NCBI GenBank assembly: GCA_964579325.1
Contig: CAZOHN010000233.1
Location: 1-5,607 of the forward strand
Direction: 5' to 3'
DNA from: CAZOHN01 sp964579325
GTDB taxonomy: Bacteria; Pseudomonadota; Alphaproteobacteria; Rhodobacterales; Rhodobacteraceae
DNA: 5,607 nt
The translations under genes and the position numbers were made by a program. Under the pieces are notes generated by a model. The model was given only the letters and a program-made list of their open reading frames with translations. It searched no databases and was not told the origin of the DNA. Below, piece by piece: positions 1-5,156 of the stretch. Within the stretch, counting starts at the first letter, position 1. The number at the start of each line of letters is the position of its first letter.

Positions 1-294
1 GCCGCGCTGGGCGAGGCGCACCCGGACGTGGCGCAGAGCCTCAACAACCTCGCCGAACTCCTCCGCGCCACCGGCCGCTTCGCCGAGGCCGAGCCGCTCT
101 GGCGCGACGCCGTTGCCATCGCCCGGAAGTCCCTCGGCGACAGGCATCCCAACACGCAGACCTTTGCCCTCAACTTCCTCACCGCCCTCCGCGAACACCG
201 CCCCGACGCCCCGGAGATCGCCGATCTCGAAGCGCTACTTGCCGCCGCGCCGACTGATGGCCCGCCCGACACCCCCACGCCCCCCGAAGGCTGA
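1..294 (+). CDS. Tetratricopeptide-repeat protein, C-terminal end (5' truncated by window)
   Basis: The reading frame is open from the first base and stops with TGA at 292-294, so this is the last 97 residues of a longer protein. It carries TPRs of the 42-residue, kinesin-light-chain-like type: the signature L-G-x-x-H-P occurs at residues 3-8 (LGEAHP) and again at 45-50 (LGDRHP), exactly 42 residues apart. Between them is a typical helix pair (SLNNLAELLRATGRFAEAEP, 13-32). The last helices fade into a Pro/Thr-rich tail (about 75-97) with no repeat character. TPRs of this type mediate protein-protein contacts. The functional domain, if any, lies upstream and cannot be seen; such repeats occur in standalone TPR proteins and after CHAT, NB-ARC or kinase domains. 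The frame is certain, the partner and role are unknown. Confidence 0.85.
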   Translation, partial: AALGEAHPDVAQSLNNLAELLRATGRFAEAEPLWRDAVAIARKSLGDRHPNTQTFALNFLTALREHRPDAPEIADLEALLAAAPTDGPPDTPTPPEG

Positions 295-302
295 GGCTCC
301 GC

Positions 303-321
303 TGCAACCGCTGCGGTTGCA
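303..321 (+). terminator. Perfect hairpin after the TPR gene, probable terminator
   Basis: TGCAACCG (303-310) pairs perfectly with CGGTTGCA (314-321) across the loop CTG. It begins 9 bp after the TPR stop codon. A T-rich stretch (CTTTT, about 339-343) follows only some 18 bp later, so it is not a textbook intrinsic terminator with an adjacent U-tract. The position makes termination the simplest reading. An RNA-stabilising 3' stem-loop or Rho-assisted termination would look the same. Confidence 0.5.
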
Positions 322-345
322 TCGCGCGCTTCATAAATCTTTTGG

Positions 346-373
346 TTGCCGCCCGCGCCGGGGGAGTTAACTA
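346..373 (+). promoter_or_regulatory. Candidate sigma-70-type promoter for the hydrolase gene
   Basis: TTGCCG (346-351) and TAACTA (368-373) are separated by 16 bp and lie in the most AT-rich part of the 295-429 gap, about 57 bp before the hydrolase ATG. Both hexamers are only partial matches, so this is a weak inference. The palindrome GTTAAC (366-371) overlaps the proposed -10 and could equally be an operator. Confidence 0.3.
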
Positions 374-416
374 TTGGCGGCACTGATAAGCACAAGCCAG
401 CCAACAGAAAATTCCC

Positions 417-423
417 GGGAGGA
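417..423 (+). promoter_or_regulatory. Shine-Dalgarno fixing the hydrolase start
   Basis: GGGAGGA lies 6 nt before the ATG at 430, and that ATG opens a clean signal peptide. The frame is open further upstream, but those codons encode a charged stretch that would bury the signal peptide, so the start at 430 is preferred. Confidence 0.85.
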
Positions 424-429
424 CTACAG

Positions 430-1821
430 ATGAGGCATCTTGCCCTGACGACGGCGCTGATCGCGGCGGCGGCCGCGCCGGTTGCGGCGGAAAACCGGAT
501 CGACGGGCAGTCGCCCGACGCGCCGGCGCTTGCGGCCTATGGCCCGCTGACGGTGGGCGTGCGCGAGATCCAGCTTGTGAACCCCGGTCAGGTGGACATC
601 CTGGCGATCGACCCCGCAGCGCCCAAGCCCGCCGTGCTGCCCACCTACGACCGGCCGCTCACGGTGGAGGTCTGGTACCCCGCCGAGCCGGGATCGACGG
701 GGGAGACGGGGCTGACCGCGCTGATCCGCGACGGGCAGGAGGTCACGCTGGAGGGCCGGGCGGTGCGCGATGCGCCGCAGGTCACGACCGCAAATCCGTT
801 CCCGCTGGTGATCCTCAGCCACGGCTATCCCGGCAACCGTTTCCTGATGTCGCATTTCGCCGAGAACCTGGCCTCGAAGGGCTATGTCGTGGCCTCGATC
901 GACCACAAGGAGTCGACCTACGACGACCAGAAGGCCTTTGCCTCGACGCTGGTGAACCGGCCGCTCGACCAGCTGTTCGTGCTCGATGCGATGTCGAAGT
1001 TGAGCGCCGACGCCGGTTCGGGCTTCGGCGGGCTGATCGACGCCGACAATTCGGCGGTGCTGGGGTATTCGATGGGCGGCTACGGTGCGCTTATCACCGC
1101 CGGGGCAGGAGTGACGGAAGCCTCGGTGAACTATTCCTTCAGCGGGCCGCATGGCGTGCTGGGCATCCATCAGGCGGGGAGTGCGACGCACGAGGCGCTG
1201 CCCGATCCGCGCGTCAAGACGGCCATCGCCATCGGGCCCTGGGGCCGGCAGTTCGGCTTCTGGGACGCCGAGGGGCTGGCGGGGATCGAGATCCCGCTGC
1301 TGGTGATCGGCGGGTCGAACGACACGGTGTCGAACTACACCAACGGCATCCGCAAGATCTGGGAGGAGGCGGCGAACTCCGACCGGGCACTTCTCACGTT
1401 CGAGGGGGGCAGCCACAATACGGTGGCGCCGATCCCGGCACCGGCGGAGAGTTTCTATGACAGCCCGACGCTGGGGTTCAACGTGTCAGAGCACTATACC
1501 GACCCGGTCTGGGACACGGTGTTCATGAACAATGTGGGCCAGCATTTCGTGACCTCGTGGCTGGACTACTACCTGAAGGGCGAGGCGGACAAGTACGCCT
1601 TCCTCGATCTGGTGCCGGATGGTGACGACGGGGTCTGGTCGGTGAACGACGACGGCAGCTTCGGGCCGGGCCACAGCTACTGGAAAGGCTTCCAGAAGGG
1701 CTCCGCGGCGGGGCTGAGCTTCGAGGTGCTGCAGGCGCCGGCGCCGGTGCCGCTGCCGGCCTCGGTCTGGCTGATGGGGCTGGCGCTGGGCGGTCTTGGC
1801 CTGATGCGCCGCCGCGCGTGA
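430..1821 (+). CDS. Secreted alpha/beta hydrolase with VPLPA-CTERM sorting tail
   Basis: 463 residues. Residues 1-20 form a Sec signal peptide with probable cleavage after V-A-A (20/21). The body is an alpha/beta hydrolase resembling the predicted dienelactone hydrolase / PAF-acetylhydrolase-like group. HGYPG (131-135) is the oxyanion-hole strand, GYSMGG (212-217) is the nucleophile elbow with Ser214, Asp298 follows a strand in GGSND, and His329 lies in GGSHN, giving a complete triad. About 110 residues after the His (FYDSP..., SWLDYYLKGEAD) form a C-terminal extension. The protein ends with VPLPA (440-444), a hydrophobic helix and MRRRA (459-463), the pattern of VPLPA-CTERM proteins processed by exosortases (XrtD-type is the known partner). 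The inferred fate is export, trimming of the tail and delivery to the surface or matrix. The substrate is unknown: an ester or lactone is likely from the fold. The gene is flanked by hairpins on both sides, so it is probably monocistronic. Fold and tail are secure; the exact subfamily is not. Confidence 0.9.
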   Translation: MRHLALTTALIAAAAAPVAAENRIDGQSPDAPALAAYGPLTVGVREIQLVNPGQVDILAIDPAAPKPAVLPTYDRPLTVEVWYPAEPGSTGETGLTALIRDGQEVTLEGRAVRDAPQVTTANPFPLVILSHGYPGNRFLMSHFAENLASKGYVVASIDHKESTYDDQKAFASTLVNRPLDQLFVLDAMSKLSADAGSGFGGLIDADNSAVLGYSMGGYGALITAGAGVTEASVNYSFSGPHGVLGIHQAGSATHEALPDPRVKTAIAIGPWGRQFGFWDAEGLAGIEIPLLVIGGSNDTVSNYTNGIRKIWEEAANSDRALLTFEGGSHNTVAPIPAPAESFYDSPTLGFNVSEHYTDPVWDTVFMNNVGQHFVTSWLDYYLKGEADKYAFLDLVPDGDDGVWSVNDDGSFGPGHSYWKGFQKGSAAGLSFEVLQAPAPVPLPASVWLMGLALGGLGLMRRRA

Positions 1822-1828
1822 GGGGGCG

Positions 1829-1855
1829 GGCGCGGGGGTGCTTCACGCCCGCGCC
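1829..1855 (+). terminator. Strong GC hairpin after the hydrolase gene, probable terminator
   Basis: GGCGCGGGGGTG (1829-1840) pairs with CACGCCCGCGCC (1844-1855) across a CTT loop: 11 of 12 positions pair, with one G-G mismatch. It starts 7 bp after the hydrolase stop. The following bases (GCTATCTCCT) lack a true U-tract, which is common for terminators in high-GC alphaproteobacteria but leaves termination unproven. Confidence 0.65.
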
Positions 1856-1870
1856 GCTATCTCCTAGGGT
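1842..1870 (+). promoter_or_regulatory. Candidate sigma-70-type promoter for the reductase gene
   Basis: TTCACG (1842-1847) and TAGGGT (1865-1870) are 17 bp apart, with 4/6 and 3/6 matches to consensus. Transcription would begin near 1877, giving a leader of about 45 nt. The -35 element overlaps the loop and right arm of the preceding hairpin, a compact arrangement of terminator and promoter. Inference only. Confidence 0.35.
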
Positions 1871-1893
1871 CGGGGCGCGCGCTTGCGTTCCGG

Positions 1894-1919
1894 TCCCGAG
1901 GTCTGCTCCCGAGGTCTGC
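1894..1919 (+). repeat. 13-bp perfect tandem direct repeat carrying the reductase Shine-Dalgarno
   Basis: TCCCGAGGTCTGC occurs at 1894-1906 and again immediately at 1907-1919, two identical head-to-tail copies ending 2 bp before the ATG at 1922. Each copy contains a GAGG core. The GAGG of the second copy (1911-1914) sits 7 nt before the ATG and is well placed as a ribosome binding site; the first copy's GAGG is 20 nt away and too distant. Confidence 0.85.
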
Positions 1920-1921
1920 CC

Positions 1922-2593
1922 ATGCCCCGCCCCTTGCGTCCCACCGCCCTTGTCACCGGGGGCAACCGCGGGATCGGCCTTGCCATCGCGACGGCGCTTC
2001 AGGCGAAGGGCTGCGCGGTCACGATCGGGGCGCGCGATCCCGAGGCGGGGCGGCGGGCGGCGGCGGAGGTGGGCTGCGCGAGCGTGGCGCTCGACCTCGC
2101 GAACCCCGACCAGATGTTCGAGGCGATGACGCGGGCGGGGGGCTTCGATATCCTGGTGAACAATGCGGGTGTGCTGACGCATACCTCGCTTCTGTCTGCC
2201 CGCAGTGATTTCGCCGAGGCGATGGAGGTGATGGTCGCAGCGCCGCTCGACCTGATCCGCTATTGCGCGCCGCGCTGGCGCGAGGCGGGTTGGGGGCGGG
2301 TGGTGAACCTGTCCTCGGGGTGGGGGAGCTTTGCGCAGGGGCTGGACGGGCCTGGGGCCTACGGGATCGCCAAGGCCGCGCTGAATGCGCTGACCAAGAC
2401 GCTGCCGCGCGACCTGCCGCCGGGGGTGAAGGTGAACGCCTGCGATCCGGGCTGGGTGCGGACGCGGATGGGCGGGCCAAGCGCGCCGCTGAGCCCCGAA
2501 GAGGCGGCCGATACGCCGGTGTGGCTGGCGCTGTTGCCCGATGACGGCCCGACGGGCGGGTTCTTCCGCAATCGCCAGCCCATCGCGTGGTGA
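1922..2593 (+). CDS. SDR-family NAD(P)-dependent oxidoreductase, plant-carbonyl-reductase-like
   Basis: 223 residues, a classical-size short-chain dehydrogenase/reductase, presumably cytoplasmic. TGGNRGIG (12-19) is the nucleotide-binding glycine motif; Arg38 after the second strand suggests NADP(H) preference; NNAG (80-83) stabilises the Rossmann core. Ser131/Ser132 in NLSSG, Tyr147 and Lys151 (YGIAK) are the catalytic Ser-Tyr-Lys. The C-terminus, with PGWVRTRMGG (176-185), a LSPEEAADTP segment and GPTGGFF near the end, is typical of the group related to human and plant carbonyl reductases (PTCR-like SDRs). The usual tetrad Asn appears to be Met104 (VMVAAPL where V-N-x-x-x-P-L is expected). 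The start at ATG 1922 is chosen for its GAGG and because the glycine motif begins at the normal distance; a TTG at 1883 would add 13 unlikely residues. The substrate is unknown. The gene converges on the next one with a 9-bp gap. Confidence 0.92.
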   Translation: MPRPLRPTALVTGGNRGIGLAIATALQAKGCAVTIGARDPEAGRRAAAEVGCASVALDLANPDQMFEAMTRAGGFDILVNNAGVLTHTSLLSARSDFAEAMEVMVAAPLDLIRYCAPRWREAGWGRVVNLSSGWGSFAQGLDGPGAYGIAKAALNALTKTLPRDLPPGVKVNACDPGWVRTRMGGPSAPLSPEEAADTPVWLALLPDDGPTGGFFRNRQPIAW

Positions 2594-2602
2594 CCGGAAC
2601 GA

Positions 2603-3538
2603 TCAGCGCGCGCGCCAGCCGCCGTGAATTCCGCTTGTCTCCCCCTCGGTCCCGTCGAGCAACAGGAGCGGCCGGTCACTGCGCAGGCGCCGCAGCTCGG
2701 TCCCGTTCACGAAAACCCTGCGGACCCCGGAGGAGATGGCGGAGGTCAGGCGGTAAACCTGCGGTGGGTCGCTCTGCAACAGGGGGCGGCGCGTGTCGCA
2801 GTAATCCGGCGCGCCGAACCCGCCGTCGCTCCGGCGGGTGAAGGCCAGGTAGAAGTTGAGACCGTTCCAGCTCGAGCGCGCCAGCACGGCGCCGGCCGGG
2901 GAGCGTGCCTCGTATTCGATGACCAGCGGCAGCACCAGAAACACCGGGCGCCCTTCCGGCGCGAAGCCGAGGAACCTGAGGCCGGTTGCCTCATCGTCCG
3001 CCCTGCCCTCGACCGCATGCACCACGGCCCCCCGGGGCACGACCCGACCTTCGCTGGCGAATGCGACCCGTGCCGCTGCCTCGATCATCGCTCGGCAGGG
3101 CGGAAAGTCGGAGCGCAGATACCGCAGATGAAGTTCGGTCGACGAGAGGCCGAGCACCGTGCGGCCCGTCGTCGCGTCGAAGACAAGAGCCAGGTCTTCG
3201 GACAACCCACCGGATCCGGCCACATGGAGATCGGTCGTCATCGACATGCCCGCCAGTCGGGCGTCTGGCGACAGGCGAGGACCGGTCCGGAAAGCCAGGA
3301 AATTACTCACATCGATCCAGCCGGGGGGAAGGTCGCGCCCGAAGCGCTGCGCGACAAATCCTTCGCGCTCGCTGGTCAGCGCCACGAGGCCGACATCTGG
3401 CCTCATCGAGCCACCCGAGGAGTCGAACCGGTCCGACCAGAAGAGCAAGAGCGGGTGGTTCGCCGGCGGAACGTCGAGCCCGGTGCGCGCGCCGCAGGCG
3501 GCGGCGAGCAGGGCGGCGCAGAGGAAGAGCCATCGCAT
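2603..3538 (-). CDS. Unrecognised exported protein, probable lipoprotein
   Basis: I do not recognise the family. The protein has 311 residues from the ATG at 3538. Residues 1-14 (MRWLFLCAALLAAA) form a short hydrophobic signal ending at Cys15, consistent with a lipobox, though Ala rather than Leu is at -3; plain signal-peptidase-I export is the alternative. The mature part is soluble, with many beta-prone hydrophobic strands (PLLLFWSDRF 29-38, PVFLVLPLVIEY 198-209, LNFYLAF 227-233, VYRLTSAIS 261-269) and no transmembrane helix after the signal. Only two cysteines remain (148 and 247), a possible disulfide in the periplasm. The frame could extend upstream to 3619, but that would add 27 residues in front of the signal. 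GGAG (complement of 3549-3552) lies 10 nt upstream of the ATG, a rather long spacing. The coding strand is supported by GC-rich wobble positions and the well-formed signal. It is convergent with the reductase gene and divergent from murD, so it is probably its own transcription unit. Confidence 0.75.
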   Translation of the reverse strand: MRWLFLCAALLAAACGARTGLDVPPANHPLLLFWSDRFDSSGGSMRPDVGLVALTSEREGFVAQRFGRDLPPGWIDVSNFLAFRTGPRLSPDARLAGMSMTTDLHVAGSGGLSEDLALVFDATTGRTVLGLSSTELHLRYLRSDFPPCRAMIEAAARVAFASEGRVVPRGAVVHAVEGRADDEATGLRFLGFAPEGRPVFLVLPLVIEYEARSPAGAVLARSSWNGLNFYLAFTRRSDGGFGAPDYCDTRRPLLQSDPPQVYRLTSAISSGVRRVFVNGTELRRLRSDRPLLLLDGTEGETSGIHGGWRAR

Positions 3539-3577
3539 GGGCAATCCGCTCCGGAAAGCGGCACTCCGGTATCGCTC

Positions 3578-3606
3578 AGAATACATGAAAGCTCGGTCGC
3601 CGTCAC
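3578..3606 (-). promoter_or_regulatory. Candidate sigma-70-type promoter for the lipoprotein gene
   Basis: Read on the minus strand, GTGACG (complement of 3601-3606) and TATTCT (complement of 3578-3583) have a 17-bp spacer, each matching the consensus at 4 of 6 positions. Transcription would start near 3571 and give a leader of about 33 nt before the ATG at 3538. It also supports the start at 3538 over 3619, which would lie upstream of the promoter. Confidence 0.45.
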
Positions 3607-3674
3607 CTGCGGGACGCAATGCCTCGGCGGGTGCGATTGCGCTCGCGAGGGTGGCGGTGCAATCTCCGCGCGCA

Positions 3675-3685
3675 GTGAGGTGAGG
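3675..3685 (+). promoter_or_regulatory. Shine-Dalgarno of murD, with TGAGG duplicated
   Basis: TGAGG is repeated in tandem (3676-3680 and 3681-3685). The second GAGG (3682-3685) lies 6 nt before the ATG at 3692. This decides the start in favour of 3692, although the same frame is open for more than 1 kb further upstream. Confidence 0.8.
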
Positions 3686-3691
3686 TGGGCG

Positions 3692-5089
3692 ATGATCCCT
3701 GTCCGGGGCTACGAAGGACGCAAGGTGGCGGTGCTTGGGCTCGGCCGCTCGGGCCTCGCAACGGCGCGGGCGCTGGCGGAGGGGGGCGCGGAGGCGCTCT
3801 TGTGGGACGACAGCCCCGAGGCGCGTGCGGCGGCCGAGGCCGACGGTTTTGCGCTGACCGATCTTGGCCGCGAGGCTGCCTGGGAGGGACTCGCCATGCT
3901 AGTCACCTCGCCCGGCATCCCGCACCTCTACCCCGAACCGCACCGCCTGATCGCGCGCGCCTGGGAGAAGGGTGTGCCGGTCGACAACGACATCGGGCTG
4001 TTCTTCCGCAGCTTCGCGACGCCGGAGTGGGACAATTTCGACGCCGCGCCGCGGGTGATCGCGGTGACCGGATCGAACGGGAAGTCGACGACCTCGGCGC
4101 TGATCCACCATATCCTGACGGAGAACGGCACTGCGGCGCAGCTGGCGGGAAACATCGGCCGGGGCGTGCTGGACATCGAGCCGGCGGTGTCGGGGTCGGT
4201 CGTGGTGCTGGAGCTGTCGAGCTACCAGACCGATCTGGCCCGGGCGCTGACGCCCGACATCGCGGTCTTCACCAACCTCTCGCCCGACCACCTCGACCGG
4301 CATGGCGGTCCGGGGGGCTATTTCGCCGCCAAGGCGCGGCTCTTCACGCAGGGCGGGCCGGACCGGGCCGTGATCGGGGTGGACGAGGCCGAGGGGCGGT
4401 ATCTGGCGAACGTGCTGGGCCAGGCGCCGGAAGATGATCGGGTGATCCGCATCTCCTCGGGGACCAAGCTCGAACGGTTCGGCTGGTCGGTCTTTGCCCG
4501 CAAGGGGTTCCTCGCGGAATGGCGCAAGGGGCGGCAGGTCGCCTCGATCGACCTGCGCGAGGTCAAGGGGCTGCCGGGCGCACACAACCACCAGAACGCC
4601 TGCGCGGCCTATGCGGCGACCCGGTGCCTGGGGCTGGCGCCCAAGGGCGTCGAGAAGGCGCTGCATTCCTTCGCGGGCCTGCCCCACCGCAGCCAGCGGG
4701 TGGGCGAGCGGGACGGGGTGGTCTGGGTGAACGACAGCAAGGCCACAAACGTCGACAGCGCGGCCAAGGCACTGCAGGCCTTCCCGCGGATCCGCTGGAT
4801 CGCCGGGGGGCTGGGCAAGGACGGCGGCATCGCCGCGCTGGCGCCCCACCTCGGCCACGTCGCGAAGGCTTATCTTGTCGGGCATTCCGCACGCGACTTC
4901 GCCCTGCAACTGGGCGACACCCCGCACGAGATCTGCGAGACGATGGACCGCGCCGTGGCCCGGGCGGCGGCGGAGGCGGAAGCTGGCGACACCGTCCTGT
5001 TGGCCCCTGCGGCGGCCAGCTTCGACCAGTATCCCAATTTCGAGAAACGCGGCGAGCACTTCGCGGCGCTGGTGGCCGCGCTGCCCTGA
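3692..5089 (+). CDS. murD: UDP-N-acetylmuramoyl-L-alanine--D-glutamate ligase
   Basis: 465 residues, close to the usual MurD length with the small insertions typical of alphaproteobacteria. MurD is the cytoplasmic ATP-dependent ligase (EC 6.3.2.9) that adds D-glutamate to UDP-MurNAc-L-Ala, the second amino-acid step of the peptidoglycan stem peptide. An N-terminal Rossmann-like domain opens with VAVLGLGRSG and includes SPGIPH. The central ATPase has the P-loop TGSNGKSTT (126-134, Lys131), ELSSYQ, SPDHLDRH with catalytic His200, and the expected carbamylated lysine Lys214 in AAKARLF. HNHQN (298-302) and NDSKATN (347-353) mark the nucleotide-binding junction. The C-terminal domain ends in ASFDQYPNF, where Ser443 and Phe450 match the D-Glu-contacting Ser and Phe of E. 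coli MurD. All key residues are present, so it should be active. The gene is divergent from a lipoprotein gene and 67 bp upstream of a MoxR-type ATPase gene; no dcw-cluster gene is visible on either side. Co-transcription with the ATPase gene is possible. Confidence 0.97.
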   Translation: MIPVRGYEGRKVAVLGLGRSGLATARALAEGGAEALLWDDSPEARAAAEADGFALTDLGREAAWEGLAMLVTSPGIPHLYPEPHRLIARAWEKGVPVDNDIGLFFRSFATPEWDNFDAAPRVIAVTGSNGKSTTSALIHHILTENGTAAQLAGNIGRGVLDIEPAVSGSVVVLELSSYQTDLARALTPDIAVFTNLSPDHLDRHGGPGGYFAAKARLFTQGGPDRAVIGVDEAEGRYLANVLGQAPEDDRVIRISSGTKLERFGWSVFARKGFLAEWRKGRQVASIDLREVKGLPGAHNHQNACAAYAATRCLGLAPKGVEKALHSFAGLPHRSQRVGERDGVVWVNDSKATNVDSAAKALQAFPRIRWIAGGLGKDGGIAALAPHLGHVAKAYLVGHSARDFALQLGDTPHEICETMDRAVARAAAEAEAGDTVLLAPAAASFDQYPNFEKRGEHFAALVAALP

Positions 5090-5156
5090 CGCGGGGCCTG
5101 CTGCTTGACCGCACCGGCGCAGCCGTGCTGCATGGGCGCCGAATGGAGGACCGCGC
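5090..5156 (+). other. murD-moxR spacer with a small stem-loop before the ribosome binding site
   Basis: The 67-bp spacer contains a 6-bp inverted repeat, CGGCGC (5115-5120) and GCGCCG (5136-5141), enclosing a smaller stem CAGC/GCTG (5120-5123 with 5127-5130). There is no T-tract, so it is a poor terminator candidate, and it ends 3 nt before the Shine-Dalgarno. It may be an mRNA structure within a two-gene transcript, or chance in GC-rich DNA. Confidence 0.3.
5145..5150 (+). promoter_or_regulatory. Shine-Dalgarno fixing the GTG start of the MoxR-type gene
   Basis: GGAGGA lies 6 nt before the GTG at 5157, a near-ideal site. This supports the GTG start; the nearest upstream ATG (5143) is out of frame and overlaps the Shine-Dalgarno itself. 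Confidence 0.8.

Larger units (their letters stand above)
3539..3691. other. Divergent intergenic region between the lipoprotein gene and murD
   Basis: 153 bp hold the leaders and promoters of two divergent genes. The minus-strand promoter at 3578-3606 is credible. I find no convincing plus-strand promoter for murD: the best candidate, TTGCGC at 3637-3642, lacks a good -10. A 6-bp inverted repeat, CGCAAT (3615-3620) and ATTGCG (3636-3641), lies in the middle and could be an operator or chance. No RNA gene is recognisable. Confidence 0.5.

Noticed and set aside
424..1416. 330-residue minus-strand open frame opposite the hydrolase gene
   Set aside because: It is Arg/His-rich with no recognisable domain and lies antisense to a clearly functional hydrolase; it is a high-GC shadow.
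2590..2679. 8-bp inverted repeat GTGACCGG / CCGGTCAC around the lipoprotein 3' end
   Set aside because: The arms are 74 bp apart and lie mostly in coding sequence; in DNA this GC-rich such a match is expected by chance and is too distant for a terminator.
3899..5059. 386-residue minus-strand open frame opposite murD
   Set aside because: It lies antisense to MurD, whose motifs are all intact; its translation is Arg/Gly/Leu-rich without family features, a shadow from the scarcity of stops in GC-rich DNA.
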